In this document: piece by piece, positions 16,553-25,467 of the stretch | How the letters are laid out: every line of letters starts with the position of its first letter | Numbering within the stretch: position 1 is the first letter of the stretch | Assembly (NCBI GenBank): GCA_963796675.1 | Contig: CAWCMS010000009.1 | Span: 124,001-188,000, forward strand | Direction: 5' to 3' | DNA: 64,000 nucleotides | Source of the DNA: CAWCDJ01 sp963796675 | GTDB taxonomy: Bacteria; Acidobacteriota; Terriglobia; Bryobacterales; Bryobacteraceae | Notes under the pieces: generated by a model | The model's input: the letters and a program-made list of their open reading frames with translations, nothing else | Database searches by the model: none | What the model was told of the DNA's origin: nothing | Position numbers and translations under genes: made by a program

Positions 16553-17728
16553 ATGCCGCAAATCGCCGCGTCCGTAGAGGCCGTTCCTCATTCGAGGATC
16601 CGCGAGCTGGCAGAAATCGCCATGACGATGGACGGTGTGCTGCGCCTGTACTTCGGCGAATCGAACCTGCCGACCCCGGATTACATCAAGCAGGCGGCGA
16701 TCCGCGCGTTGGCCGAGGGCTACACTTTCTACACCGAAAACGCCGGCCTGCCCTCACTGCGGCGCGCCATTGCGGCCAACTACCAGCGCCTGCACGGAGT
16801 GGACCTCGACTCCGGCGCCGAGATCGTGGTCACCGCCTCCGGCGTGCAGGCGCTGAATGTCGGCATCCGCTGCGTGCTCGATCCGGGCGATGAGGCACTG
16901 GTGCTGACGCCGGCCTGGCCCAACGGTTCGTCGAATATCCGGATGGCGAACGCGGTGGTCCACCAGATTCCGCATCCGCTGTGCGGAGACCGTTACGGTG
17001 TCGATTTCGATGCGCTCGAAGCCGCGGTGACTCCGCGGACGCGCCTGCTGCTCTACACCTCGCCCTCGAACCCGCTGGGATGGGTTGCGAGCGAAGAGGA
17101 ACAGCGCGGACTGCTCGAGTTCGCGCGCCGCCATAACCTGTGGCTGCTGGCCGACGAGGTCTACGACCGCCTCTACTATGCCGGCGCGCAGCTCGGCGAG
17201 CCGGTGCCCTCGATCCTGCGCAAAGCCACCCGCGACGACTCCGTCATGGTGGTGCACTCTTTTTCCAAAAGCTACTGCATGACCGGCTGGCGCGTCGGCT
17301 GGCTGGTGGCGCGCCGCGACCTGGTGGCGAAGGCCACACAGATCAACGAATTCATCATTTCTCACGCCCCTACGTTCGCGCAGAAGGCCGGCGAGACCGC
17401 TCTGGCCGAAGGGGAGCCCGAACTGGTCCGCATGCTGGAACGTCTCCGGCAAAACCGCGACCTGTGCCTAACCGCGCTCAGTGGCATTCCCGGCGTTACC
17501 GTGCCCAAGCCGGACGGGGCATTTTACCTGTTCCCACATATCGACGGCCTGACCGATTCCTTCGGCTTCTGTCGCCGCCTGTTGGAGGAGACCCGTGTAG
17601 GACTGGCGCCTGGCGTAGCCTTCGGCGCCGGAGGAGAAGGCTCGATCCGGATCTGCTATGCTGCGGAGCTTTCGATCCTCGAACCCGCTATGGAGCGGCT
17701 GACGAAATTTCTGCGCGCCGGCGCCTGA
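16553..17728 (+). CDS. class I/II aminotransferase (aspartate aminotransferase family)
   Basis: 391 residues from ATG 16553; the frame extends upstream but into the previous gene. Fold-type I PLP enzyme: LYFGESNLPTPDYI, YTFYTENAGLPSLRRAIA, TSPSNPLGW (substrate-binding Asn), LLADEVYDRLYY and the PLP lysine in VHSFSKSYCMTGWRVGWL. These match the aspartate/prephenate-type aminotransferase group using 2-oxoglutarate or similar keto acids. The exact amino acid substrate cannot be read from the sequence. Confidence 0.88.
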   Translation: MPQIAASVEAVPHSRIRELAEIAMTMDGVLRLYFGESNLPTPDYIKQAAIRALAEGYTFYTENAGLPSLRRAIAANYQRLHGVDLDSGAEIVVTASGVQALNVGIRCVLDPGDEALVLTPAWPNGSSNIRMANAVVHQIPHPLCGDRYGVDFDALEAAVTPRTRLLLYTSPSNPLGWVASEEEQRGLLEFARRHNLWLLADEVYDRLYYAGAQLGEPVPSILRKATRDDSVMVVHSFSKSYCMTGWRVGWLVARRDLVAKATQINEFIISHAPTFAQKAGETALAEGEPELVRMLERLRQNRDLCLTALSGIPGVTVPKPDGAFYLFPHIDGLTDSFGFCRRLLEETRVGLAPGVAFGAGGEGSIRICYAAELSILEPAMERLTKFLRAGA

Positions 17729-17751
17729 CCGGGTGCAGGAAAAGAGGAGCT

Positions 17752-18171
17752 ATGCTGAAAGGCTTTAAAGAATTCATGTTGCGCGGCAACGTGCTGGATC
17801 TTGCCGTTGCCGTCGTCATGGGCGCAGCATTTGGCGCCGTGGTGACCGCAATGGTCAAGGATCTTCTCAGTCCTTTGATCGCTGCCATCGCCGGCAAACC
17901 CGACTTTTCCGCCATTTCGGTGACGGTCAACGGCAGTAAGCTGTTGCTCGGCTCGTTCCTGAACGACCTGATTTCGTTTCTGATGATCGGAGCCGCCGTT
18001 TACTTTTTCATAGTGCTTCCGGTGAACCACCTGACCGCCCGCATGCGGCGCGGGGAAGCGGCTCCCGACCCCACCACCAAGAAGTGCCCCGAGTGCCTGA
18101 GCGATGTACCGATCGCCGCAAGGCGGTGCGCGTTCTGCACGAGCGCACTCACTAGTAGCGCGGGCAAATAG
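17752..18171 (+). CDS. mscL: MscL large-conductance mechanosensitive channel with C-terminal zinc ribbon
   Basis: 139 residues from ATG 17752, with AGAGGAG upstream. The N-terminal amphipathic helix MLKGFKEFMLRGN, TM1 (VLDLAVAVVMGAAFGAVV) and TM2 (LISFLMIGAAVYFFIV) are classical MscL, which opens on hypo-osmotic shock. The C-terminus carries CPEC and CAFC (residues about 115-131), a four-cysteine ribbon not present in E. coli MscL but which I believe occurs in other bacteria. Confidence 0.93.
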   Translation: MLKGFKEFMLRGNVLDLAVAVVMGAAFGAVVTAMVKDLLSPLIAAIAGKPDFSAISVTVNGSKLLLGSFLNDLISFLMIGAAVYFFIVLPVNHLTARMRRGEAAPDPTTKKCPECLSDVPIAARRCAFCTSALTSSAGK

Positions 18172-18174
18172 GAG

Positions 18175-18645
18175 TCAGCGGCCGAGCGGCGCGGACTGGT
18201 GCGCGTGCAGCACCTTCCATTGCCCGTCTGTGAGCAGGAAGACCAGGGTCTGGGCGAAGGGCCTGGAGAAGGACTCTCCCTGCTCCGTCGTGGCGCGTGC
18301 TTCGCCCTCGGCCACCAGCAGTGCGACCGTGGGCGAAACCACCGTCACCTGCCGGCGCTTCCAGCGGTACTCGATCGAGTGGAGACCGCGGAAGCCTTCG
18401 CGGGTCCGCTCCAGCGCCTGTTCGCGCGTCTGGAGCACATTTCCGTACTGCACGATCGATCCCCGGTCGTTGGGAAGCATGAAGCTGAAGAGGCGATCGA
18501 CATCGAGATTCTCCGCCGCCCGAGTCATCTGTGAGCTGACCTCGAGGACCGCTTTCTCGATGGTGGCCCGGTCCTGAGCCTGCGCCAGCGCCGTCGCGGC
18601 GAGCGTAAGCACAGCCATTCGTCGAATCAGTAACAGCATAACCAT
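18175..18645 (-). CDS. secreted SnoaL/NTF2-like (DUF4440-type) protein
   Basis: 156 residues with a signal peptide (LLLIRRMAVLTLAATALAQAQ). After cleavage one NTF2-like alpha+beta domain follows (VLEVSSQMTRAAENLDVDRLFSF, TVALLVAEGEA, FLLTDGQWKVLHAHQS). Such domains bind small ligands or act as light isomerase/hydrolase folds; no catalytic residues can be assigned. It ends four bases from the mscL stop, convergent. Confidence 0.65.
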   Translation of the reverse strand: MVMLLLIRRMAVLTLAATALAQAQDRATIEKAVLEVSSQMTRAAENLDVDRLFSFMLPNDRGSIVQYGNVLQTREQALERTREGFRGLHSIEYRWKRRQVTVVSPTVALLVAEGEARATTEQGESFSRPFAQTLVFLLTDGQWKVLHAHQSAPLGR

Positions 18646-18740
18646 ACTATTACTCTATTTCGGATTGACTTATCCGATTGATTCGATGGGGAACTCTGCC
18701 GCCCCTACCGGTGTCTAACCGGGCGAAAGGGGAGGGCCCG

Positions 18741-19508
18741 ATGCTGGAGGTCCAGGGACTCACCAAGAAGTACCGCAACCGCGCGGTCGTGGATCATGTC
18801 ACGTTCACCGTGCCTCCGGGGCAGGTTACGGGCTACCTTGGCCCCAACGGCTCCGGCAAGTCCACCACCGTCAAAATGCTCACCGGCCTGCTCGCGCCAA
18901 CGGCCGGGCGTATCCTGTGGAACGGCGGCGACATTCGCCAGGACCTCATTGGCTTCAAGCGCCGGCTCGGCTACGTTCCCGAGGAGGCGTATCTTTATCC
19001 GCATCTCACCGGGCTCGAATATCTGCAGTTGACCGGCCGGCTGCGCGAACTCCCCGAAGCCGAGGTCGATCGCAAGGCCAACGAGCTGCTTCGGCTGCTC
19101 TGGCTGAGCGAACATCGCTACGCGCCGATTTCGGCCTACTCCAAAGGGATGAAGCAGCGGGTCCTGATCGCCTCGGCGCTACTGCACAATCCCGACCTGC
19201 TGATCCTCGATGAGCCGCTCTCCGGGCTCGACATCGCCTCCGCCCTGCTGCTGCATGAACTGCTCGCCGAACTGGCGCGGCAGGGCAAGACGATCCTCTA
19301 TATCTCGCACGTGCTGGAAATCACCGAGAAGGTCTGCGCGCGCGTCATCATGCTCTACCGCGGCCAGGTAGTCGCCGACGACGAAGTGGGCCGCCTGCGC
19401 GACCTGATGCAGCTTCCCTCGCTCGAGCAGATCTTCCGCCAACTCGCCCGGCAGGACGATGTAGGAGCCGCGGCGCGGGAGATGGCGGCCGTGATCAAGG
19501 AGGCTTGA
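18741..19508 (+). CDS. ABC transporter ATP-binding subunit
   Basis: 255 residues from ATG 18741 with AAAGGGGAGGG upstream; this start excludes a long unlikely extension. Walker A GPNGSGKST, signature SAYSKGMKQRV (a degenerate LSGGQ, as in ABC-2 type exporters), Walker B LLILDEP, and the H-loop in YISHVLE. Most similar in form to CcmA/ABC-2 ATPases. Its stop overlaps the permease start (TGATG), so it pairs with the next gene as an exporter. Confidence 0.9.
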   Translation: MLEVQGLTKKYRNRAVVDHVTFTVPPGQVTGYLGPNGSGKSTTVKMLTGLLAPTAGRILWNGGDIRQDLIGFKRRLGYVPEEAYLYPHLTGLEYLQLTGRLRELPEAEVDRKANELLRLLWLSEHRYAPISAYSKGMKQRVLIASALLHNPDLLILDEPLSGLDIASALLLHELLAELARQGKTILYISHVLEITEKVCARVIMLYRGQVVADDEVGRLRDLMQLPSLEQIFRQLARQDDVGAAAREMAAVIKEA

Positions 19509-21205
19509 TGAGCTCCGCATTCCGCCTGCTGGCCGGCCATTTCTTCGGCCGGTTCTTCGATAACGACATCGTCTCGCAGGAGAGCGACATGCGCACCAGC
19601 GTGGTGCAGGCTCTCGGGCTCCTCGCCGTACCGGGCATGTTCCTCGCCTTCTACATGCTGCCGCAGATGGTGCAGTACGACCGTCTTTTCGATCGCAACT
19701 GGCAGCTCGTGGCCGATTACTACTTCTTCGTTCTGTATTCGATGGTGGTGATGGGCTTCGTGATGGTGTTCGAGTGGGATTCCCTGTTTCCCGATCGCAA
19801 AGACTACCTGGTGCTCACTCCCCTGCCCCTCGGCGCCGGCGTCATCTTCTATGCCAAGCTCGCCGCGCTAATGGCATTCCTCGGGCTGTTCGTCGTCGAT
19901 ACCAACGCGCTCTCGACTGTGCTCGCTCCGCTGGTCTCCGGCGGCAACAATACAGCCCTCGCGCTACTCTGGCGGTTAGCCGGCATACACGCGCTCGCGG
20001 TCTCGTCCGCGGGCCTGTTCGTTGCGCTTTCCTTTGCCGGATTGCAAGGAGTCCTGATCAACTTTCTGCCGGGGCGGGCCTTCCGGCGGATATCGCCGTG
20101 GGTGCAGATGGCGTCGATGACGCTGCTGATCCTGCTGCTTTTCCTCACGCCGCTGATCTGTTCGATGATGCAGCCGTTGTTCGAGGCCCGCAGCCCGATG
20201 CTGCGATGGTTCCCTCCATTCTGGTTCCTGGCGCTCTACATCGATATGCTTCCGGGCCGTCCCGGCGGACCGCTCTTCCACGAACTGGCGCCACTGGCGA
20301 CGCGGGCGCTGGCGATCTCGGCCGCGGTCTTCGCCGTCTCGTATCTCGCGGGCTACCGCCGCCACACCCGCCGCGTGATGGAGAGCCTGGAGACCACGGG
20401 TGAAGCGCCGGGGCGCCTGCGCATCTGTTTCGAGCGCGCCGTGAATCGCCAGCTGCTGCCGCATCCGCTCGAACGCGCCACGTTTCATTTCATCAATAAC
20501 ACCATGCTGCGCAGCGCCCGCCACCGCCTGTTTCTCGCCACCTATGCCGGGCTCGCCCTGGCGCTCGCGATCCCCAGCGTGCTTCAGGTGAATCCGTCGG
20601 GCGGCCCCCTCTTGAAATTTCTGCCTGGGGGGATGTTGGTGGTGCCTCTCACGCTTTCGTTCCTCACGGTGACCGGCCTTCGCGCCGTATTCAACATTCC
20701 GGCCGAACTGCGCGCCAACTGGATGTTCCAGGTCTGCGAAAGCGAGCAGCGAGTACTACACATCCGCGCCGCGCGTAAATGGATGATCGTGATGGGCATC
20801 GCGCCGCTGTGCGCGCTTCTTGCGCCGTTCGAGATCTACGTGCGGGGCTGGTGGAATGGCCTGATCCATGTTGGATTCGCGCTGCTGCTCTCGCTGGTGC
20901 TGATGAACCTGCTGCTGGTGTGGTTCCGCAAGATCCCGTTCACCTGTTCCTACTTCCCCGGCAAGATGGCGATGGCGACCATGGCGCTGCTCTACCTGTT
21001 GACCTTCGTGCTGTTCTGCTTCACGATGGCGAATCTGGAGCGGACGCTGATGGAGGCGCCCGCAAAACTCGCGCTCTTCGCGGCAGCGCAGATCGGTGTG
21101 CTGTTCGCGATTGCCCGGCTGGAGCGCAGCGAACTTCTGGTGGACGATGTCCTGATCTACGAAGACCAGCCCGAACCCGCCGTCCGGACGCTCGAACTCG
21201 GCTGA
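19508..21205 (+). CDS. ABC-2-like transporter permease
   Basis: 565 residues from ATG 19508. About ten or more hydrophobic segments are visible (LGLLAVPGMFLAFYML, YFFVLYSMVVMGFVMVF, LAALMAFLGLFVV, YLLTFVLFCFTMANL), with a middle cytoplasmic region around 285-325. No conserved catalytic motif is expected. The ATP-binding partner directly upstream defines it as the membrane half of an exporter; the substrate is unknown. Confidence 0.8.
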   Translation: MSSAFRLLAGHFFGRFFDNDIVSQESDMRTSVVQALGLLAVPGMFLAFYMLPQMVQYDRLFDRNWQLVADYYFFVLYSMVVMGFVMVFEWDSLFPDRKDYLVLTPLPLGAGVIFYAKLAALMAFLGLFVVDTNALSTVLAPLVSGGNNTALALLWRLAGIHALAVSSAGLFVALSFAGLQGVLINFLPGRAFRRISPWVQMASMTLLILLLFLTPLICSMMQPLFEARSPMLRWFPPFWFLALYIDMLPGRPGGPLFHELAPLATRALAISAAVFAVSYLAGYRRHTRRVMESLETTGEAPGRLRICFERAVNRQLLPHPLERATFHFINNTMLRSARHRLFLATYAGLALALAIPSVLQVNPSGGPLLKFLPGGMLVVPLTLSFLTVTGLRAVFNIPAELRANWMFQVCESEQRVLHIRAARKWMIVMGIAPLCALLAPFEIYVRGWWNGLIHVGFALLLSLVLMNLLLVWFRKIPFTCSYFPGKMAMATMALLYLLTFVLFCFTMANLERTLMEAPAKLALFAAAQIGVLFAIARLERSELLVDDVLIYEDQPEPAVRTLELG

Positions 21206-21308
21206 CAACGTCCGGTTTACTCGCCGCACGCCCGGCGATATACTGCCTGCTGCCGGGATGGCCCGCAGGACGCCCGGACATTTTCCCCATAGTTGAGGTT
21301 CCGTAACT

Positions 21309-22997
21309 ATGCAATCCAACAGACGTCAGTTCATACAGACACTGGGGACGAGTTCCGCCGGCATTGCCGTCGGTGCGGCGGCCGTAACCACCGCCGCCTG
21401 TTCCCGGTCCCCGCAGGACGCAATCGCCGCGACCCAATCCGAACCGGTTCTGCAGTGCGGCGACGACATTGCCGTCGCGAACACCGAATACGGAAAAGTC
21501 AGAGGATACGTACTACGCGGCATCAACTACTTCCTCGGTATGCCTTACGGAGCCGACACCTCCGGTGCCAATCGCTTCATGCCTCCGCAGAAGCCCAAAC
21601 CCTGGACCGACGTATACCCGGCGCTCTTCTGGGGCGATTCCGCACCGCAGGACATGGAGCACCGCTTCGCCAACCACTACGGCGCCTTCCGCGATCACTG
21701 GAACTATGGCGATGTTACTGAGGACTGCCTCAAGATCAACGTCCTCACTCCCGCCGTGAACGACGGCAAGAAGCGCCCCGTGCTGTTCTGGATCCACGGC
21801 GGCGGATTCGTCAACGGCAACGCGATCGAACACGACGGCTACAACGGGGAGAATCTCGCCCGCTTCGGCGACGTGGTGTTCTGCTCCCTCAATCACCGAC
21901 TGGGTGCGCTGGGATTCTGCAATCTCGCCGGCGTAGGCGGAGAGAAATTCGCCGCGTCCGGCAACGTAGGCATGCTGGATATCGTGGCCGCGCTCCAATG
22001 GGTACACGACAACATCGCCAACTTCGGAGGCGACCCGGCGAACGTCACGGTCATCGGGCAATCGGGCGGCGGCGCCAAGGTCTGTACTCTCACCGCGATG
22101 CCTTCCGCCACGGGATTGTTCCATAAGGCTGTCGTTCTGAGCGGCGCCATGCGAAAGGCCGGCGACCAGGAGTATTCGGAGAAGCTTGGCGCCGCAGTGC
22201 TGAAAGAAGCCAAGCTGGGCCCCAGCCAGATAGAGAAACTACAGGCCATGCCGTGGAAAGACTTCTATGCCATCGCGACCAAGGCGCAACTGGCGTTAGC
22301 CAAGGAAGCGGGACCGGCCAACGGGCTGCGCCGTGGATTCAGCCCGGTGGTGGACGGCAAGTACCTGCCGCAGCATCCTTACGATCCCGAACCCGCACCC
22401 ACCGCTGCCAACGTCCCGATGATCATCAGCACCGTGGAGAACGAGCAGCCGCCCAGTTGGCAGGATTCTTCCCTGGAAGCCGTGACCATCGAGCAGGTGG
22501 TGGAAAAGCTCAAAGCACGCCCGGGCTTCGGCGACCACGCGAAGGAAGCGGTCGACGCCTACGCGAAGGCGTTCCCGGGCCGAAAGCCGGTAGAGATCTG
22601 GTCGCTGGTGATCAGTAACCGGCAGGGCGCGATCGCGCTGGCGGATGCGAAGTCCAAGCAGGCGGCCCCGGTGTATGTCGACTGGTTCAACTGGCAGTCG
22701 CCGCTGTTCGATCACCGGCTCCGCGCGTTCCACACGATCGACATCTGCTTCTGGTTCCACAACACGGATGTGATGCTGACCCACACGGGCGGCGGCGCCA
22801 GACCGAGAGCCTTGTCGACGAAGATGGCCGGCGCCCTCGTTCAATTCATGAAGACCGGCGATCCCAACGGAGGCGGGCTCCCCACCTGGCCCAAGTACAC
22901 CACCGCCAACGGGGAAACCATGGTCCTGGACGACACCTGCGAGGCAAAGAACGACCCCGACCGGGAGGCCAGAAAAGGGCTCCCGACGTTGACGTAG
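21309..22997 (+). CDS. Tat-exported carboxylesterase (type B family)
   Basis: 562 residues. A Tat signal (NRRQFIQTLG) runs into TTAACSRS, a possible lipobox, so the protein may be a membrane-anchored lipoprotein. Carboxylesterase type B landmarks: YGKVRGYVLRGINYFLGMPYG, EDCLKINV, the oxyanion motif WIHGGGF and the nucleophile elbow GQSGGGAK (usually GESAGG). It hydrolyses carboxylic esters; the physiological substrate is unknown. About 100 bases separate it from the ABC permease, with no clear promoter. Confidence 0.88.
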   Translation: MQSNRRQFIQTLGTSSAGIAVGAAAVTTAACSRSPQDAIAATQSEPVLQCGDDIAVANTEYGKVRGYVLRGINYFLGMPYGADTSGANRFMPPQKPKPWTDVYPALFWGDSAPQDMEHRFANHYGAFRDHWNYGDVTEDCLKINVLTPAVNDGKKRPVLFWIHGGGFVNGNAIEHDGYNGENLARFGDVVFCSLNHRLGALGFCNLAGVGGEKFAASGNVGMLDIVAALQWVHDNIANFGGDPANVTVIGQSGGGAKVCTLTAMPSATGLFHKAVVLSGAMRKAGDQEYSEKLGAAVLKEAKLGPSQIEKLQAMPWKDFYAIATKAQLALAKEAGPANGLRRGFSPVVDGKYLPQHPYDPEPAPTAANVPMIISTVENEQPPSWQDSSLEAVTIEQVVEKLKARPGFGDHAKEAVDAYAKAFPGRKPVEIWSLVISNRQGAIALADAKSKQAAPVYVDWFNWQSPLFDHRLRAFHTIDICFWFHNTDVMLTHTGGGARPRALSTKMAGALVQFMKTGDPNGGGLPTWPKYTTANGETMVLDDTCEAKNDPDREARKGLPTLT

Positions 22998-23089
22998 ACG
23001 GGCGTTATATGGATGCGCTCCACTCCGTCCCGCCGGAGTGGAGCGTGGAAAATCTGCGCCTTGATAGAATCAAGTTGGATCGGAGAATC

Positions 23090-23929
23090 ATGCGGGTTTC
23101 GCTACTCTTGGGTCTGGTCCTCATCGAGGCTGCCGCTCAGAATCCAGTCGTTCAACTCCGCAACACGAGCCATCCCGCTTCCCAGAATTTTCAAATTGGT
23201 GACCGCTTCGAAATCTTGATTAGTGGGGCACGCAACCAGCCGATCAGCGTTAGAACGACCAGACAGGGGCGCACCGATTGGGGCCCGATTATTGGCTGGA
23301 CGAACGCCAGGGGTCGATGGGCCACTACGGGGCAATTCGAGAAAGACGATTTCGGGAGTTGGAGCGAGATCTGGACGGTTGGCGGCAAGTTAGCTGGTCC
23401 GGTCATTGATTTCTCGGTGACCGCGCCGTGCCGCGCGGGCAGACAGGGCACAGCGTCCATCAGCGGCCCTAACGAGGCCGTCGCCTGTGAAACAACGGGG
23501 GGACCTCAGACATTTGTGACGCCATCCCTCTCCGATCCCTTTCGCGTGCCGGGTGGCAGATTAGTGCCTGGGCGCCCTGCCGAAGAGAGCGCCAGACAGT
23601 ATCACATGCAAATCATCCAGGACTTCATCACGGGAGGCATGGGGATGAACGGGGCCGGTCTGTCGCTACAATCCTCGCAAGGTGGCCTTGGCGACGAAAT
23701 GGCAGGTCTGATCGCCGACTTGATCGGCGTCAACGCACTCAGCGACGGCGAAATACGGAATACGGTAGCGGTTTTGCGTGCGGCATTTGCTAAGCCCGAA
23801 ATCATCCAGCCAGGGGCGAAGGAACCTTCGAAAACATTACTCCTCCTCCGGCATCTGGCAGACATGACCCGCCAGGCGAGCCTACACCGGGAGATCAACA
23901 ACACCATCACGTACCTTCAGGCTCGGTGA
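23090..23929 (+). CDS. secreted hypothetical protein
   Basis: 279 residues from ATG 23090, where CGGAGA gives a Shine-Dalgarno and the protein begins with a signal peptide (MRVSLLLGLVLIEAAAQ). An N-terminal beta-rich part (LRNTSHPASQNFQIGDRFEILISG, two cysteines near 115 and 135) is followed by a helical C-terminus. I do not recognise a family. Base composition is visibly less GC-rich than its neighbours, suggesting a lineage-specific or acquired gene. Confidence 0.6.
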   Translation: MRVSLLLGLVLIEAAAQNPVVQLRNTSHPASQNFQIGDRFEILISGARNQPISVRTTRQGRTDWGPIIGWTNARGRWATTGQFEKDDFGSWSEIWTVGGKLAGPVIDFSVTAPCRAGRQGTASISGPNEAVACETTGGPQTFVTPSLSDPFRVPGGRLVPGRPAEESARQYHMQIIQDFITGGMGMNGAGLSLQSSQGGLGDEMAGLIADLIGVNALSDGEIRNTVAVLRAAFAKPEIIQPGAKEPSKTLLLLRHLADMTRQASLHREINNTITYLQAR

Positions 23930-23946
23930 GGCACACCCTCCGGTCG

Positions 23947-24804
23947 CTACACGCCCGCGAACGGCCGGATTACGCCCACCGCCACGCCCGTCATCACCAC
24001 TCCGACCACTGTAATGACCGCCGCCGAAGCCACCGGCAGATAACGAAACGCCGCGTGCTTCGACACGCCTTCCGGGTCGGGCAGCAGGTGCTTGGCATAG
24101 AGTACCGCGAGGCCGATTCCGCTCAACACGACCGCCAGTCCCGCACTGAAAGCCACCAGCAGGGTCAGCCCGACACCCACGCGTCCCAGAGCCACCGAAC
24201 TCAGCAGCAGCACCAGGGCCGAAGGACACGGGACCAGACCGCCGCTCGCCCCAAGAGCGATCAGGCCGGAGAGGCTGACCTCTTCCGGCACGTGACTGTG
24301 CGAATGCTCGTGGCCGTGGTCGTGATGATGCTCGTGGCCGTGCTCGTGATCGTGATGGTGGTGATGAGCATGCGTGTGCGCGTGCCTCAGGGACCGCCAC
24401 CGCCGCCAGAATAGGGCCGCGCCGATCCACACAATCGCAAACCCCGAGATCGCGCCCAGCACCGGATAGATCTTCTCGGGCAGGACGAAGCGCGACAGAA
24501 ACAGGGTTCCGAGCCCCAGTAGGAACACGCTCACCGTGTGGGTGAACGTCACCATCGCTCCCAGGAAGATGGCATGTTTTGGGGTGCCGCGGGTGCCCAC
24601 CAGATAGGCGGCCACGATGGTTTTGCCGTGCCCCGGCGAAAGCGCGTGGATGGCGCCGAGCCCGAATGCCACCACCAGGCCGGCCAGCAGCATGCCCCAG
24701 CCGATTTCACCCTGGTGTAGAAGGCGGGAAAGATAGTCGCCGCGCGGCTGAGCCGCCGCTATCCCCGCCCCTAGAAACATCGCCAGCAGCACCCGTCGTT
24801 TCAT
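23947..24804 (-). CDS. NicO/RcnA-type nickel/cobalt exporter with His-rich loop
   Basis: 285 residues from ATG 24804 with AAGGA upstream. A signal-like first segment is followed by several membrane segments. The metal-transport motif IHALSPGHGKTIVAAYLVG (near residue 50) and GASGGLVPCPSALVLLL are typical of the NicO superfamily (RcnA, HoxN-like). Between TM segments a loop near residues 141-171 has 19 histidines in about 31 residues alternating with D, E and S, a likely metal buffer. Probably exports Ni/Co; other divalent ions are possible. Divergent from rpiB, 39 bases apart. Confidence 0.85.
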   Translation of the reverse strand: MKRRVLLAMFLGAGIAAAQPRGDYLSRLLHQGEIGWGMLLAGLVVAFGLGAIHALSPGHGKTIVAAYLVGTRGTPKHAIFLGAMVTFTHTVSVFLLGLGTLFLSRFVLPEKIYPVLGAISGFAIVWIGAALFWRRWRSLRHAHTHAHHHHHDHEHGHEHHHDHGHEHSHSHVPEEVSLSGLIALGASGGLVPCPSALVLLLSSVALGRVGVGLTLLVAFSAGLAVVLSGIGLAVLYAKHLLPDPEGVSKHAAFRYLPVASAAVITVVGVVMTGVAVGVIRPFAGV

Positions 24805-24843
24805 TACAATGGTCCTTACGAATTGTACAGCGGCAGCCAACCT

Positions 24844-25467
24844 ATGAGACGGGTGATCACCGCCCAGGACGTTCCCGCAGCGGGCGACTTGCGTATTCCC
24901 GAAGGTAGTATCGTCACCGCCGTCGCGCGTGAAACCGCCGCGGCCCGCGGGGTCCGCATTCTCGAACTGCCCGAGGATCAGTTGACCGCCCTCGCTCCGC
25001 CCGACCGCACCCTCGCAATCGGCGCCGATCACGGGGGCTTCCGCATGAAGGAAGCCCTTAAGCCAGTGGTCGAAAGTCTCGGGCTCCAGGTACGCGACGT
25101 CGGCGTGAACGAAGAGAAGCCGGCCGATTATCCCGATATCGCCCTCAAGGTGGCGGAACTGGTGGCATCGGGCGCGGCCGCCCGCGGGGTCATCGTGGAT
25201 GGCGCGGGCATCGGCTCGGCTATTGCCGCCAACAAGGTACCGGGCATACGGGCGGCCCTGTGCTATGATAAAGCTTCCGCCCGAAATAGCCGCGAACATA
25301 ATGATTCTAATATACTTACGTTAGGCGGCCGGATGCTCACCGAGAGCCAGGCGGAGGAAGTGCTGCGGACCTGGCTCGCGACGCCCTTCGGCGGTGGACG
25401 CCACCAGGGGCGCATCGACAAGATTCTGAAGATCGAACAGCAGTACCTGAAGAAGATACCCTCGTGA
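24844..25467 (+). CDS. RpiB-family sugar-phosphate isomerase with N-terminal extension
   Basis: 207 residues from ATG 24844, against about 150 for ordinary RpiB. Residues 1-55 (MRRVITAQDVPAAGDLRIPE onward) form an extra domain of a type I associate with microcompartment enzymes. The RpiB core runs from about 57 (LAIGADHGGFRMKEAL) to the end, with DYPD and SREHNDSN. The catalytic cysteine of E. coli RpiB (in CGTGIG) is replaced: here the segment reads IVDGAGIGSAIAANK. Predicted to isomerise ribose 5-phosphate/ribulose 5-phosphate or a similar sugar phosphate. GTGA overlap with the deoC-like gene. Confidence 0.85.
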   Translation: MRRVITAQDVPAAGDLRIPEGSIVTAVARETAAARGVRILELPEDQLTALAPPDRTLAIGADHGGFRMKEALKPVVESLGLQVRDVGVNEEKPADYPDIALKVAELVASGAAARGVIVDGAGIGSAIAANKVPGIRAALCYDKASARNSREHNDSNILTLGGRMLTESQAEEVLRTWLATPFGGGRHQGRIDKILKIEQQYLKKIPS

